From Peribacillus butanolivorans (GTDB lineage Bacteria > Bacillota > Bacilli > Bacillales > DSM-1321), in assembly GCF_001273755.1 (NCBI RefSeq), contig NZ_LGYA01000009.1, positions 18,009-57,282 of the forward strand: a stretch of 39,274 nucleotides of DNA, in the 5' to 3' direction. Of this stretch, positions 1 through 9,500 are shown piece by piece. Below the pieces are notes generated by a model. The model saw nothing but the letters and a program-made list of their open reading frames with translations, had not been told where the DNA came from and did no database searches. The first letter of the stretch is position 1. Each line of letters begins with the position of its first letter. The position numbers and the translations under genes were made by a program.

Positions 1-36
1 CTTTCACGGCCACGGGTTCGAATCCCGTACGGGTCA
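1..36 (+). tRNA. tRNA-Glu(UUC), 3' portion only, apparently shortened
   Basis: The window opens inside a tRNA. Visible are an anticodon loop with UUC (CTTTCAC, 1-7), a T arm (ACGGG-TTCGAAT-CCCGT, 13-29), and the acceptor 3' strand ending in the discriminator A at 36. The 3' half otherwise looks like a Bacillus tRNA-Glu, and a tRNA next to yabR is usual in Bacillus. No CCA is encoded; TCT follows. Oddly, only four bases (GGCC, 8-11, plus an A at 12 or 13 depending on alignment) separate the anticodon loop from the T stem, where the anticodon 3' strand plus variable loop normally need about nine. The 5' half lies outside the window, so a decayed copy or a sequence error cannot be excluded. Confidence 0.7.
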
Positions 37-44
37 TCTCATAT

Positions 45-100
45 AAAAAAAGCGCCTCAGTACACTCAATCGAGAAAGTGTACATGAGGCGCTTTTTTTT
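45..100. terminator. Bidirectional intrinsic terminator after the tRNA
   Basis: A long stem (AGCGCCTCA-GTACACT at 51-66 against AGTGTACATGAGGCGCT at 77-93) is flanked by seven A and eight T, so it can stop transcription from either side. It separates the plus-strand tRNA from the minus-strand yabR unit. Confidence 0.9.
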
Positions 101-146
101 ATTGGTATTGAAGGCGAATCTAATAAGAGAAACACCTATATATATA

Positions 147-176
147 TAAAAGAAGACAAGCCAGCAAGCTTGCCTT
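147..176 (-). terminator. Terminator of the divIC-yabR unit
   Basis: On the minus strand AAGGCAAGC pairs with GCTTGTCTT (one G-T pair) around a six-base loop and is followed by CTTTT. It lies just downstream of the yabR stop. Confidence 0.75.
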
Positions 177-237
177 TATCTACACTATGAATAATTTCAC
201 AGGAAAAGTTGCTAATCTATTATTTTCAGCAGCAGTT

Positions 238-696
238 TTATCCGCGTCTTCCTCCTCGACCTCCCCGTTTTGTTTCAGTGCTACGTTTAAGGGTTGTTAA
301 GCGGTCTTCGCTATCTTTTAAGAATTTAGCCATTTTTTGCTCAAAGTTTTCCTTGGGTTGGAAACTACTACCTTTTGAGCGGAAGTCTTTGGAACGGTTG
401 TCATTCCCTCTTCCTTGGCGCGGACGTGGTGTGTATGCAGGTTTTTGCTCGCCTTCAGGACGGTCTATTGCTTTTTTAATGGACAAGCCAATTTTGCCAT
501 CTTTCTCTACATTGATGACTTTCACTTCAACTGTATCGCCCACTTTTAAGTGATCATTAATATCTTTAACATAGTTATCTGCTACTTCACTGATATGGAC
601 AAGACCTGTTGAACCTTGAGGGAGCTCTACAAATGCACCAAAATTAGTTATGCCTGTTACTTTACCTTGTAACTTGCTGCCTACTTCGATTGACAT
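238..696 (-). CDS. yabR: S1-domain RNA-binding protein YabR
   Basis: Small general-stress-type S1 RNA-binding protein. Residues 3-75 form an S1 OB fold (GSKLQGKVTGITNFGAFVEL, then GLVHISE), matching B. subtilis YabR very closely. The rest is a basic, low-complexity tail ending in a KRGGRGGRRG repeat, likely a nonspecific RNA contact. The open frame extends 14 codons further upstream, but the ATG at 696 is preceded by AAGGAGGAAC at good spacing and its product MSIEVG matches the family start, giving 152 residues. It follows divIC and is closed by the hairpin at 147-176. The precise cellular role is not established; a role in RNA metabolism or translation is inferred from the domain. Confidence 0.93.
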   Translation of the reverse strand: MSIEVGSKLQGKVTGITNFGAFVELPQGSTGLVHISEVADNYVKDINDHLKVGDTVEVKVINVEKDGKIGLSIKKAIDRPEGEQKPAYTPRPRQGRGNDNRSKDFRSKGSSFQPKENFEQKMAKFLKDSEDRLTTLKRSTETKRGGRGGRRG

Positions 697-775
697 AAAA
701 AAAATGTTCCTCCTTAGAAATGTTAAAAATCTCTTCACACTATATTATAACGAAAGTAAAAAAACAGTGTCAATA

Positions 776-1162
776 TTAGTCGCTATCTTCCTTTGCTTTT
801 GGAAGATTAAAAATGATTTCACCATTGTCCGATAAGAAATAATCTCGTCTTGCGATTTTAGCAATATAGTCATCATCATTGAGTTTTACAATTTCTTCTT
901 TAAGAAGGGTTTCACCTTTTTCCAATTTAGCTAACTTTACTTCTAATTTTTCTTTCTGCTGTACTTTTTCATCTAGTGCAACATTTTGCGTAATGAGGGT
1001 GGAAACAGCCAAAATCAAAAAGATAGCGGCGAAAACTGAATACAGTGTTAATCTACGCATAAGACCACGCTTCTTTTTTTCAACAGTTTGTACTTTTTTC
1101 TCTTGTAGAGCGACGTAGGGATTTTCTATTTTTGCCACTTTCCTCTTCCGAAGGCTACTCAT
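776..1162 (-). CDS. divIC: Cell division protein DivIC (FtsB-like)
   Basis: 128-residue bitopic membrane protein of the divisome that works with FtsL and DivIB to activate septal peptidoglycan synthesis. The layout is typical: a basic cytoplasmic N-terminus (1-36), one transmembrane helix (about 38-59), an extracytoplasmic coiled coil (62-95), and the conserved C-terminal YIAKIARRDYFLS segment (about 98-110). The ATG at 1162 follows GAGGAG at suitable spacing. It sits directly after yabQ, in the same order as in B. subtilis. The family is short and diverged, but context and architecture make the call secure. Confidence 0.95.
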   Translation of the reverse strand: MSSLRKRKVAKIENPYVALQEKKVQTVEKKKRGLMRRLTLYSVFAAIFLILAVSTLITQNVALDEKVQQKEKLEVKLAKLEKGETLLKEEIVKLNDDDYIAKIARRDYFLSDNGEIIFNLPKAKEDSD

Positions 1163-1175
1163 GTTTTATCACTCC

Positions 1176-1808
1176 TCATTTCTTTTTAGTTCTCCATCTA
1201 ATTACCATGCTAACTATAGAATTCTTTATTTTCAATAAAATCCCTTTTCCTTTATTATAAAACTTCCCGACGTTTTTTGTAACAAAAACCGGCAATAAAT
1301 TCCATATCCTTGTCAGTATCCATTTTAAAGGTTTCCAGAAAACATTTAAAATAAAGAGAATTATTTTCCCTATCCATTTTAAAAGGACTAAAACAAATCT
1401 GCCCATACCTATGATGATGGAAATTGCAGTAACTATTACCCATTTTATCGGAAGAAATATCAGCATTTGAACCGATTTAGTTAAAAATCTGACCACCTTT
1501 ATTACCAGTAAAATCAAAAACTCTAAAAAACGTTGATAGACTCCTTTAAAAAGTGCTTGATATGCTGAAAAACCGCATAATAAGGCCAAAAACAAATATA
1601 GGCGAAACTCTCCTTCATTCACTAAAAACAAAACATAAAAAATAAGGAGACCCTGAATAATCCAGAAAAGAAAATCATGGAGGAAGACAATCCACCTCTT
1701 CCTTACTGAACGCTTCAGAAACCGGTTATACGTATCGAGGGCAGCTCCAAAACAACTGCCCATGCCTATCATCGCAAGCAACGTATAAAATTGGATCGTT
1801 AAGGTCAT
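1176..1808 (-). CDS. yabQ: Spore cortex biosynthesis protein YabQ
   Basis: Integral membrane protein of 210 residues, the usual family length, needed for spore cortex formation in B. subtilis and made in the mother cell. Several hydrophobic segments can be read (about 3-22, 40-62, 68-90, and a long aromatic-rich hydrophobic stretch from about 95 to 165), followed by a very basic C-terminal tail rich in Lys and Trp. Its ATG overlaps the stop of yabP (ATGA), so the two are probably translationally coupled. Residues are diverse in this family; identity rests on length, topology and position between yabP and divIC. Confidence 0.92.
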   Translation of the reverse strand: MTLTIQFYTLLAMIGMGSCFGAALDTYNRFLKRSVRKRWIVFLHDFLFWIIQGLLIFYVLFLVNEGEFRLYLFLALLCGFSAYQALFKGVYQRFLEFLILLVIKVVRFLTKSVQMLIFLPIKWVIVTAISIIIGMGRFVLVLLKWIGKIILFILNVFWKPLKWILTRIWNLLPVFVTKNVGKFYNKGKGILLKIKNSIVSMVIRWRTKKK

Positions 1809-2113
1809 TTGAACAGCTTGCCAAAGAAGCCTTTAGCTTTCTCCCCGGATTGCTCATCTAAATATACAAGGTCAAAAATCTTCCCCTTGATTGAAACAAT
1901 CCCTTTATCGACGTCTAAATTCTTCATTTGCAAGTTCTGACCACGTATAGATAAGAAGCCCATTGACGTTTCAAGCAAAAATTCTTCATTATCAAAGCTT
2001 TCCACTTGTTTTACTCCGGTAATATCCAATAAACGGCGGCCTTTCATCGTTACATCATGCTCTTGGATTGTTCCCTTTGTGTAACCAGCATTCGGATCAA
2101 TATATTGGCTCAT
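1805..2113 (-). CDS. yabP: Sporulation protein YabP
   Basis: About 102-residue mother-cell protein needed for cortex or coat assembly. The core (HDVTMKGRRLLDITGVKQVE, then GFLSIRGQNLQMKNLDVDKG) is a strong match to the YabP/YqfC family, a small beta-rich fold. The frame can be extended to a TTG at 2149, but the ATG at 2113 has an AGGG Shine-Dalgarno at good spacing and gives the family length. It overlaps yabQ by four bases. It is probably cotranscribed with yabQ; no sigma-E promoter was pinned down. Confidence 0.94.
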   Translation of the reverse strand: MSQYIDPNAGYTKGTIQEHDVTMKGRRLLDITGVKQVESFDNEEFLLETSMGFLSIRGQNLQMKNLDVDKGIVSIKGKIFDLVYLDEQSGEKAKGFFGKLFK

Positions 2114-2189
2114 TTTTTCATCCCTCACAGTACCACTGATTTTGTACAAGTGTATGTCCGTAAGAGAGAAATTAGAACAAAGCCTGTCC

Positions 2190-2459
2190 TTACTCCTCTG
2201 CTAGCTTTTCTTCTTTTACGATTGTATACATATCGGCAGCAGCTTCTTTTTTCGTTGTTTCTTGAATTTTGTCAACGCGTACCGTGACTAGCTTTTGACC
2301 AAAACGTACGGTTAATTCATCACCATCTTTTACATTCGAGCTTGCTTTAGCCTGTTGGCCGTTAATTGTAATTCTCCCTTTATCCGCTACTTCTTTAGCA
2401 AGAGTGCGGCGCTTAATCAACCTTGATACTTTTAAGAATTTATCTAATCTCATCGACAT
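2190..2459 (-). CDS. rqcP: Ribosome quality control factor RqcP (S4 domain)
   Basis: 89-residue S4-domain RNA-binding protein (formerly YabO). In B. subtilis RqcP works with RqcH on obstructed 50S subunits to add C-terminal alanine tails to stalled nascent chains. The S4 fold spans residues 3-60 (MRLDKFLKVSRLIKRRTLAK, then GRITINGQQAKASSNVKDGD). Either the first ATG at 2459 or the third codon could start the protein. The first is chosen because AAGGAGAG lies six bases before it. It sits between yabN and yabP as in B. subtilis. Confidence 0.95.
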   Translation of the reverse strand: MSMRLDKFLKVSRLIKRRTLAKEVADKGRITINGQQAKASSNVKDGDELTVRFGQKLVTVRVDKIQETTKKEAAADMYTIVKEEKLAEE

Positions 2460-2476
2460 ACAATTCTCTCCTTTAA

Positions 2477-3949
2477 TTAAAGTCCTTTAGCTTTTGCCTC
2501 ATCCCAATATGAATCCAGTTCTTCTAATGTATAATCAGAAAACTTCTTGTCTTCCCTTTGAATACGCTCTTCGATATATGTAAAACGCTGGTGAAACTTC
2601 TGGTTTGCTTTATAGACAGCTTCTTCTGCTTGTATGTCATAATAGCGCGAAATGTTGACAATCGCAAAAAAGAGGTCTCCCAATTCGGATTTGATCCGGT
2701 TGATATCCGGATTCGGATTCAGTATCTCATCTTCAAGTTCCTGCACTTCTTCTTTAACCTTTTTCCACGCTTCGGAAACCTCATCCCAGTCAAATCCGAC
2801 CTTCGCAGCCCTTTTTTGATACTCCTCAGCACGAAGTAAGTTTGGCAGCGATTTTTCTATACCATCTAGAATGGATTGTGGAACACTTTTCTCGCTTCCT
2901 TTTTCTTCTTCCTTGATTTTCTGCCAGTTCACTAAAACATCTTCTTCACCGGTCACTTCTATATCTCCGAACACATGAGGGTGGCGTCGAACCATTTTTG
3001 CTGTAATTCCTTCGATCACATCATCTATTGTGAACATGCCCTCATCCTCTCCGATTTGCGCATGAAGCATCACTTGAAGGAGTACGTCCCCTAGTTCACC
3101 AATCATGCCCTCATCGTCCTCGGCATCAATGGAATCAATAAGTTCGTATGCCTCTTCTATTAGATATTTCTTCAAGCTTTGATGAGTTTGTTTCTTATCC
3201 CAAGGACATCCGTCAGGTCCCCTCAGTTCCGCGATAATCTGTCGCAACTTAGAAAATTCACGATACTGTAATGCATCTTCTTTAACGGGTGGCACATAGA
3301 CACTCGTTAAGTTACTTAACTCCATTTGGCGGTCCAGTTCATAAAGTGCACATTTTGTTACTTTTTCCTGGCTACTGCCTGCCGCTGTAACGATATATAC
3401 CTCGTAGTCATCTGGAAGCTTTTCCATCAAAGTCAACTTCACATTGGACGCACTGAACGCGTCATACACCTGCCCGATTATCATATGCTGTCTAATATGC
3501 AGGTCATCTGGTGAAAGAGCAGTTCCATCTAGAAGCTGAAATCCTTCAATTGGGTCAATTTGAACGGCCTGAAATAACGGGTCAAGAAAACTTTGTCCTC
3601 CCTCTAGCTTAATAGCAATGCCTCTAGCTGGACCTTTCTCTAGCAAGAGTTGGACTGTTTTTTCTGCAACCATTGGATGCCCTGGAACCGCGTACAGAAC
3701 AGAACGATTTACAGCTTCTTGTAATAATGCTTCTGAAATTTCTTCGTATACCTCTTCAAATTGATCGTGTTTTTCATATACCTTGTCAAAAGCAGTGAAC
3801 TTAATTCCTTCAATTGTTAAATCTCGGATCACCGGATGATCTATCGTCCGGACGAAGCATTCTTTTGTCTTTGTTAATTTTTTATAAATCCCAAATGGAA
3901 GCTGGTCTAAATCGCCTGCCCCGAGTCCTATTATAGTAATCTCATTCAT
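2477..3949 (-). CDS. yabN: YabN: tetrapyrrole-methylase-like domain fused to MazG NTP pyrophosphohydrolase
   Basis: 490-residue two-domain protein. The N-terminal part (about 1-220) is a SAM-dependent tetrapyrrole methylase fold (ITIIGLGAGDLDQLPFG at 4-20, PGHPMVAEKTV near 90) of unknown activity. The C-terminal half carries MazG repeats: GPDGCPWDKKQTHQSLKKYL near 240, the metal-binding EEAYE and ELGD clusters after it, and a second ELGDLFFAIVN near 430. MazG domains hydrolyse noncanonical or excess NTPs to NMP and pyrophosphate, cleaning the nucleotide pool. The length fits B. subtilis YabN. It starts five bases past the yabM stop and precedes rqcP, so it is likely in the same operon. Confidence 0.95.
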   Translation of the reverse strand: MNEITIIGLGAGDLDQLPFGIYKKLTKTKECFVRTIDHPVIRDLTIEGIKFTAFDKVYEKHDQFEEVYEEISEALLQEAVNRSVLYAVPGHPMVAEKTVQLLLEKGPARGIAIKLEGGQSFLDPLFQAVQIDPIEGFQLLDGTALSPDDLHIRQHMIIGQVYDAFSASNVKLTLMEKLPDDYEVYIVTAAGSSQEKVTKCALYELDRQMELSNLTSVYVPPVKEDALQYREFSKLRQIIAELRGPDGCPWDKKQTHQSLKKYLIEEAYELIDSIDAEDDEGMIGELGDVLLQVMLHAQIGEDEGMFTIDDVIEGITAKMVRRHPHVFGDIEVTGEEDVLVNWQKIKEEEKGSEKSVPQSILDGIEKSLPNLLRAEEYQKRAAKVGFDWDEVSEAWKKVKEEVQELEDEILNPNPDINRIKSELGDLFFAIVNISRYYDIQAEEAVYKANQKFHQRFTYIEERIQREDKKFSDYTLEELDSYWDEAKAKGL

Positions 3950-3953
3950 GATT

Positions 3954-5564
3954 TCATTTACTCCTATTCGTTATGATAAATCGTTTAAACTTTGACCCTA
4001 CAGGTATAAAGGAAAGTTCTTCCTGACTAAATAAACCTGCCCGAATGACTGCCATAACAAAAACAACTGCACCAATTCCCACACCAATCAATGCCTGAAT
4101 TGTAGCTAACAGTCGGCTTTCATCTGGCAACACCACTTGAAATACGGTGTTGAATAGCAGAACTGATGTGCCCATGTAGACCGTACTCTTTAAAATTATA
4201 TACAGCTGCTTCTTTTCAATTAAAGGTTTTTTTATATGTACTTTCAATACTATATAAAACAATACAGTCATGATTATAAAGGCAAGTACTGTTGCTGAGG
4301 CTGCCCCTGCAATTTTATAACGGGGCACAAGAACAAGGTTCAACGCCCATTTGCTGCATACCCCTACAATCGTAATGATCACCGGGGCAATCGAATACCC
4401 TAAACTTTGAATAACTGCCGCTTTCGCCATAATGAGCGATGTAAATAATATCGATAAGGAGAAAATTGCTAAAGTAATTGTCCCCTTATCGTCAGTAAAC
4501 AGCATATAATTGACCGGTTTCATTGTTACTACCAACCCGATAGCTGCCGCCATTCCGATAGTCGCACTTACACGCAGTGCTAATTTTATCTTATTAAGTA
4601 ATTCCTGTTTATTTCTCCTCTGAACGAATCCAGCAATAACTGGTACAAGTGCCAAAGCAAAAGAGTTCGCCACGACTGTCCCTAGCTGAAGTAAGGGCTG
4701 TCCACGGTCATAAACCCCTTTCCATTCTTTTGCTTCTATTTCTCCCATCCCCGTTTCCCTTAAAAGAGAATACAGGTGCAGTGAATCAACGAACTGAAAC
4801 AAGATTAGAATAAGGCCCGTGATGCAAAAAGCCAAACCTTGAAAGATCAAAGCTTTGGAAATCCTGATGAAAATTGCCGGTTTGATTTTCATTTGGGGAA
4901 AAAGCTTCCGTTCTTCTCTTAAGAAAACGAAAACAAAAAGCAGTACCAGTCCTGTTATGCCACCCGTAATCGAACCAAAGACTGCTCCCTTACCGACATC
5001 ATAATCAGAGTAATCCCAATACACCAATAGAGTAGACAACACCAGTATTGTTAAAACCCGGATACATTGTTCAGCGACCTGCGAACTTGCTGTAGGGATC
5101 ATGTCGTTTATTCCTTGGAAGTAGCCCCTTAAAACAGAAGAAAACGGCATTAATAAATAGGAAAAAGCAATGATTTTCAGCAGACCTGATAGTTGAGGAT
5201 CTTTCATCATCCCGGCAATCCATTCTGCCCCTAGGAACAGTGCAATAAACATCATAATCCCTATCGAACATAAGACGACAAACGAGGTCAATAAAATATC
5301 TTTAACCGCAAAACTATTTTTAGAAGACTCCCGTTCTGCAATTAGTTTAGATATGACAACCGGGAAGCCTAGTGTAGAGAGCGTTAAAGCAACCCCATAA
5401 AACGGATATACCTGCTGATAGATATAAAACCCGATATCCCCAGCTATGTTTTGATAAGGAATGCGATAGGCCGCACTCAAAATCTTTACGATAATCGCGG
5501 CTGCACTTAGGATTAACGCACCCCTGAAAAGTTCTTTTGAAGTTTTGTAAGGCTTTGCAGCCAT
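3954..5564 (-). CDS. yabM: SpoVB/MurJ-like MOP-family polysaccharide flippase YabM
   Basis: 536-residue polytopic membrane protein of the multidrug/oligosaccharidyl-lipid/polysaccharide (MOP) superfamily, with about 14 hydrophobic helices and the SpoVB-like N-terminal segment LILSAAAIIVKILSAAYRIP. Relatives flip lipid-linked glycans or are used in spore envelope building; the substrate here is not known. Start chosen at the ATG at 5564, seven bases after AAAAGGGG. A GTG six codons upstream sits inside that Shine-Dalgarno context and is less likely. It is followed within a few bases by yabN. An alternative description is simply a PST-family polysaccharide transporter. Confidence 0.9.
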   Translation of the reverse strand: MAAKPYKTSKELFRGALILSAAAIIVKILSAAYRIPYQNIAGDIGFYIYQQVYPFYGVALTLSTLGFPVVISKLIAERESSKNSFAVKDILLTSFVVLCSIGIMMFIALFLGAEWIAGMMKDPQLSGLLKIIAFSYLLMPFSSVLRGYFQGINDMIPTASSQVAEQCIRVLTILVLSTLLVYWDYSDYDVGKGAVFGSITGGITGLVLLFVFVFLREERKLFPQMKIKPAIFIRISKALIFQGLAFCITGLILILFQFVDSLHLYSLLRETGMGEIEAKEWKGVYDRGQPLLQLGTVVANSFALALVPVIAGFVQRRNKQELLNKIKLALRVSATIGMAAAIGLVVTMKPVNYMLFTDDKGTITLAIFSLSILFTSLIMAKAAVIQSLGYSIAPVIITIVGVCSKWALNLVLVPRYKIAGAASATVLAFIIMTVLFYIVLKVHIKKPLIEKKQLYIILKSTVYMGTSVLLFNTVFQVVLPDESRLLATIQALIGVGIGAVVFVMAVIRAGLFSQEELSFIPVGSKFKRFIITNRSK

Positions 5565-5705
5565 TTTTTTTCCCCTTTTCACTCATATGTGGTAGTAATT
5601 ATAGCATAATTGAGTGGTTGTTTTTCATAGGTTAACCATACTGTTAATGATTTTCCAATGTCCACAAAGAGGCTTGGACCTCCCTGCTTTAAATGTTCCT
5701 CTATA

Positions 5706-5755
5706 TTTTTTGTCTTTATTAAAAGACAAAAAGGACAGCGATTGCTGCCCTTTTT
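5706..5755 (-). terminator. Tandem hairpins ending the spoVT transcript
   Basis: Reading the minus strand, AAAAAGGGCAGC pairs with GCTGTCCTTTTT (5728-5755), followed at once by a second AT-rich hairpin TTTTTGTCTTT...AAAGACAAAAA (5706-5731). The first alone is a good intrinsic terminator. Confidence 0.88.
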
Positions 5756-5785
5756 ACATCCAAAAATATAATGGCATGTCCTAAC

Positions 5786-6322
5786 CTATTGTTCCATTTG
5801 TCTAGCTAGGAAACTTGCTGCTGTTTCAACCGATTTCTGTTCCACTTCACCTAATGTTCCTTCTTTAGAGAAAATCAAGACGGCACCAATCGGGTCACCA
5901 CTCGCAATGATTGGAGCTGCTGTATATGATTGAATCTCTTCATCATTCGAATCCACGAAGGAAATCTGTCCATTTGGAGATTCCAGTACGGGATTTCTTT
6001 CTTCCATAATTTTTTCTACTAGTTCACTAACACTTTTATTTAAGTATTCTTTTTTAGATCCACCTGCCACTGCAATGTAAGTATCCCGGTCACAGATCAT
6101 AACTGGGTTTCCAAGGCTATCATAAAGTGCTTCTGCATATTCTCTTGCAAAATCGCCTAATTCACTAATAGGAGAGTATTTCTTTAAGATGACTTCTCCA
6201 TCTCTGTCCACAAAAATCTCTAATGGATCACCTTCACGAATGCGGAGAGTCCTTCGAATTTCTTTCGGGATGACAACTCTTCCTAAATCATCAATTCGGC
6301 GAACGATACCAGTTGCTTTCAT
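5786..6322 (-). CDS. spoVT: Stage V sporulation regulator SpoVT
   Basis: 178-residue transcription factor that tunes sigma-G genes in the forespore and spore germination properties. The N-terminal swapped-hairpin AbrB domain covers about 1-50 (MKATGIVRRIDDLGRVVIPK, then RTLRIREGDPLEIFVD). The C-terminal half (about 56-178) is a GAF domain (NPVMICDRDTYIAVAGG, PIIASGDPIGAVLIFS). Length equals the family norm. A sigma-G-type promoter is visible at 6400-6428, consistent with forespore expression, and two hairpins close the unit. Its N-terminus is paralogous to AbrB at 30926-31210. Confidence 0.97.
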   Translation of the reverse strand: MKATGIVRRIDDLGRVVIPKEIRRTLRIREGDPLEIFVDRDGEVILKKYSPISELGDFAREYAEALYDSLGNPVMICDRDTYIAVAGGSKKEYLNKSVSELVEKIMEERNPVLESPNGQISFVDSNDEEIQSYTAAPIIASGDPIGAVLIFSKEGTLGEVEQKSVETAASFLARQMEQ

Positions 6323-6399
6323 CTAATGTTGCCTCACTTTCCTCTAATTGATTTGATAAATCCTCTTTTCGTAGCAAAATCAACACCAGCTATTGTACT

Positions 6400-6428
6400 T
6401 AGTATTTTTCTAATGGTAAGTTCTATGC
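6400..6428 (-). promoter_or_regulatory. Sigma-G-type promoter of spoVT
   Basis: GCATA (6428-6424), a 17-base spacer, then AATACTA (6406-6400). This fits the sigma-G consensus GHATR and CATWMTA at all but one base, with the spacer one short of the usual 18. It lies about 80 bases before the spoVT ATG. spoVT is known to be sigma-G dependent in B. subtilis. Confidence 0.6.
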
Positions 6429-6512
6429 ACTTTGAAAAAATTTTTCTTTTTGATACACTTTTTTACCAAAACATCTTAAAAACAGACAACTTCAAAAAGA
6501 CAATCATTTTCT

Positions 6513-9500
6513 TTAATTTTTTGTTGCTTGAATTTCTTTTTTTACATGTTGTAAGCCTTTAGCCATCTCAAAGAGGATGTCTAACCACTTGCTTTGTTCT
6601 ACACCTTTAATGTGTAAGACAAGCTTCATTCGATTGCCATCCATACCAAAGCCAACCATACGGCCGTACTTTGATCCTAGCTCAAATACCTTTTGTCCAT
6701 CTACGCCGCTACTTACTTTTTCCCTGAGAAGAATGCTGATTTCCTGCTTCAATTGCTTAATGCTTTCAATTCCAGCTTTTTCAGCATACACCTTCATTTC
6801 AGCAATTAGAAATAAATAGGCGACTTCATCAGGGTATTCACCGAACCGATCGAGCATTTCATCTTGTAATTCTTCCACTTCTTCTAGAGAAGTAATGCCT
6901 CTGAATCTTTTATACATTTCGATTTTCTGATGTCCATCCGCTATATAGGCATCAGGGATATACGCATCTACTTCAACGTCAATTTCAAGTGAGGACTTTT
7001 CTTCAACTGGTTGATCATTACGTTTCGCCTCTACAGCTTCTTTCAGCATTTGAGAGTACAAATCAAAACCGACTGAATCGATGAAGCCATGTTGTTGAGC
7101 TCCTAGTATATTCCCAGCTCCCCTGATGGATAAATCACGCATCGCAATTTTGAACCCTGATCCCAATTCTGTAAATTCCTTAATGGATTGGAGACGTTTT
7201 TCTGCTACTTCCGTCAAAACTTTATCTTTTCTGTAAGTAAAGAATGCATATGCTACCCGATTGGATCGCCCCACACGACCACGCAGTTGATAAAGCTGGG
7301 AAAGTCCCATTCTATCTGCTTCATTCACAATAAGCGTATTGACATTTGGGATATCCACACCGGTCTCTATAATGGTTGTACTTACTAAAACATCGTATTC
7401 GCCTTCTAAAAATCCAAACATAACAGCTTCTAGTTCCTGCTCAGACATTTGCCCATGTGCATATGTGACGCGGGCATCTGGCACCAACATAGAAATTTCT
7501 TCTGCTTTTCTTGCTATATCTTCTACCCGATTATAAAGAAAATAAACCTGACCATCCCTTGCCAATTCTCGCTCAATCGCTTCTGTTACCAGCGAGCCAT
7601 TATACTCCATTACATACGTTTGGATTGGGAAACGGTTCTCTGGAGGTGTTTCGATGACAGACAAATCCCGCACGCCAAGCATAGACATATGGAGAGTCCT
7701 TGGAATTGGCGTCGCTGTCAAAGTCAATACATCGACATTGGTTTTTAAGCGTTTGATTTTTTCCTTATGCGTTACGCCAAACCGCTGTTCTTCATCAATA
7801 ATAAGCAAACCTAAGTCTCGATACACAATATCTTTGGATAAAATTCTGTGCGTACCCACAACGATATCCACCGTTCCAGCTTTTAATCCCTTTATCGTTT
7901 CCGTTTGCTGCTTTTTCGTCCGAAAACGACTCATAAGCCCAATCGAAATGGGATAGTCCTGAAAACGCTCTCTCAATGTTTCAAAATGCTGTTGGGCAAG
8001 AATAGTGGTTGGAACGAGAAAAGCAACCTGCTTGCCATCCATAATAGCTTTAAAAGCAGCGCGAATAGCTACCTCTGTCTTCCCATAACCGACATCACCA
8101 CATAATAAACGATCCATTGGCCTTTCACGTTCCATATCTTTTTTAATCTCTACAATAGAACGCAGTTGATCTTCTGTTTCGTTATAAGCGAATGATGTTT
8201 CAAATTCCCTCTGCATATCCCCATCAGGTGAAAAGGCATAACCCTTTGCCGCTTCCCTTTCTGCATACAGCTTGATTAAATCATCCGCAATATTCTCAAC
8301 AGATGATTGAACCTTGCTTTTAACACGTTTCCATTCCGTCCCGCCTAATTTGTAAAGCTTCGGCTCCTTGCCTTCGGAACCGACATATTTTTGGACAAGA
8401 TCAATTTGGTCAACTGGTACATACAGCTTGTCATCCGCCTGATACCGGATATGTAGATAATCCTTATGAACTCCATTGATGGTTAGCGTTTCAATCCCCA
8501 AATATTTCCCGATACCATGGTTAACATGAACGACATGGTCACCGATTTTCAGTTCGGAATAACTCTTTATTCGTTCCGCATTCGATAGTTTCTGCCTGCG
8601 AATTGATTTTTTAGATTTCTTATTAAATAATTCCGTTTCCGTAATAATACTAAATTTTTGCATAGGTAATTCAAAGCCACTGTTAAGGCTGCCGCGTAAA
8701 ATCTGTACTTTCCCCGGAAGAATACTGTTCGCATCAAAAAGCTCTGCTGCTTCAATATCATAATCCGCTAAAATCGAATGCAGCTTTTTCACCCGTTCAT
8801 CATCCTGGCCTAGTATAACGACTGTATACTTTCCTTTTTTCCAACGTTCCAGTTCAGTTTTAAACACGTTCATCTGCCCGTGGAAATTTTGCATCTGTTT
8901 ACTGGCAAAATTCAGGATATTCTGAGGATTTGTATGCGGTACATGCCGTAAAAATAATGAAAGATACACAAACGGCCTGTTTGATTTCATAATTAATTCA
9001 TGCATGGGATGAGCCAATTTAATATCATGGATAATCTGCCCCTGACTTAAAAGTTCGGTATACCATCCTGCCTCTTCCTTTTCCAAAGAATCATTGATTT
9101 CCTGGATTCTACTGATTTCATCTAAGAAAACTAAGCCATTTACAGGTAAATAGTCTATTAAACTAGCGGGTTTCTCATAAGCTAAACTTAAGTATTTAAA
9201 GATTTGGTCGGGCTTATTCCCCATTTTCAGCTGTTCAAGTTCAGAGCTGATCGTTTGAACCAATTGTTCCTTTGTTTTTTCATCTTTAAGCTTTTTCAAA
9301 CTTTTACTTAATCCGCTCTCGAGTTTCGATATAATTCTTTCAATGTGCCTTTCTTCTAGCAAGGCCTCACTAACCGGACCGATTGTCACTTTTTGGAGCT
9401 TCTCAATTGATCGCTGATCTTCCGTAGAAAAGGTTCTAATGGAATCTATTTCCGTATCAAATAACTCAATTCGCATTGGATTAGGTTCCGTAATCGGATA

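Noticed and set aside
6326..6562. 78-codon plus-strand open frame between spoVT and mfd
   Set aside because: It overlaps the spoVT promoter and the end of mfd, is antisense to both transcripts, and consists of Phe/Leu-rich residues typical of AT-rich noncoding sequence.
7188..7388. Plus-strand open frames antisense to mfd (several between 7188 and 8105)
   Set aside because: All lie opposite the highly conserved Mfd helicase core and are codon shadows without ribosome binding sites.
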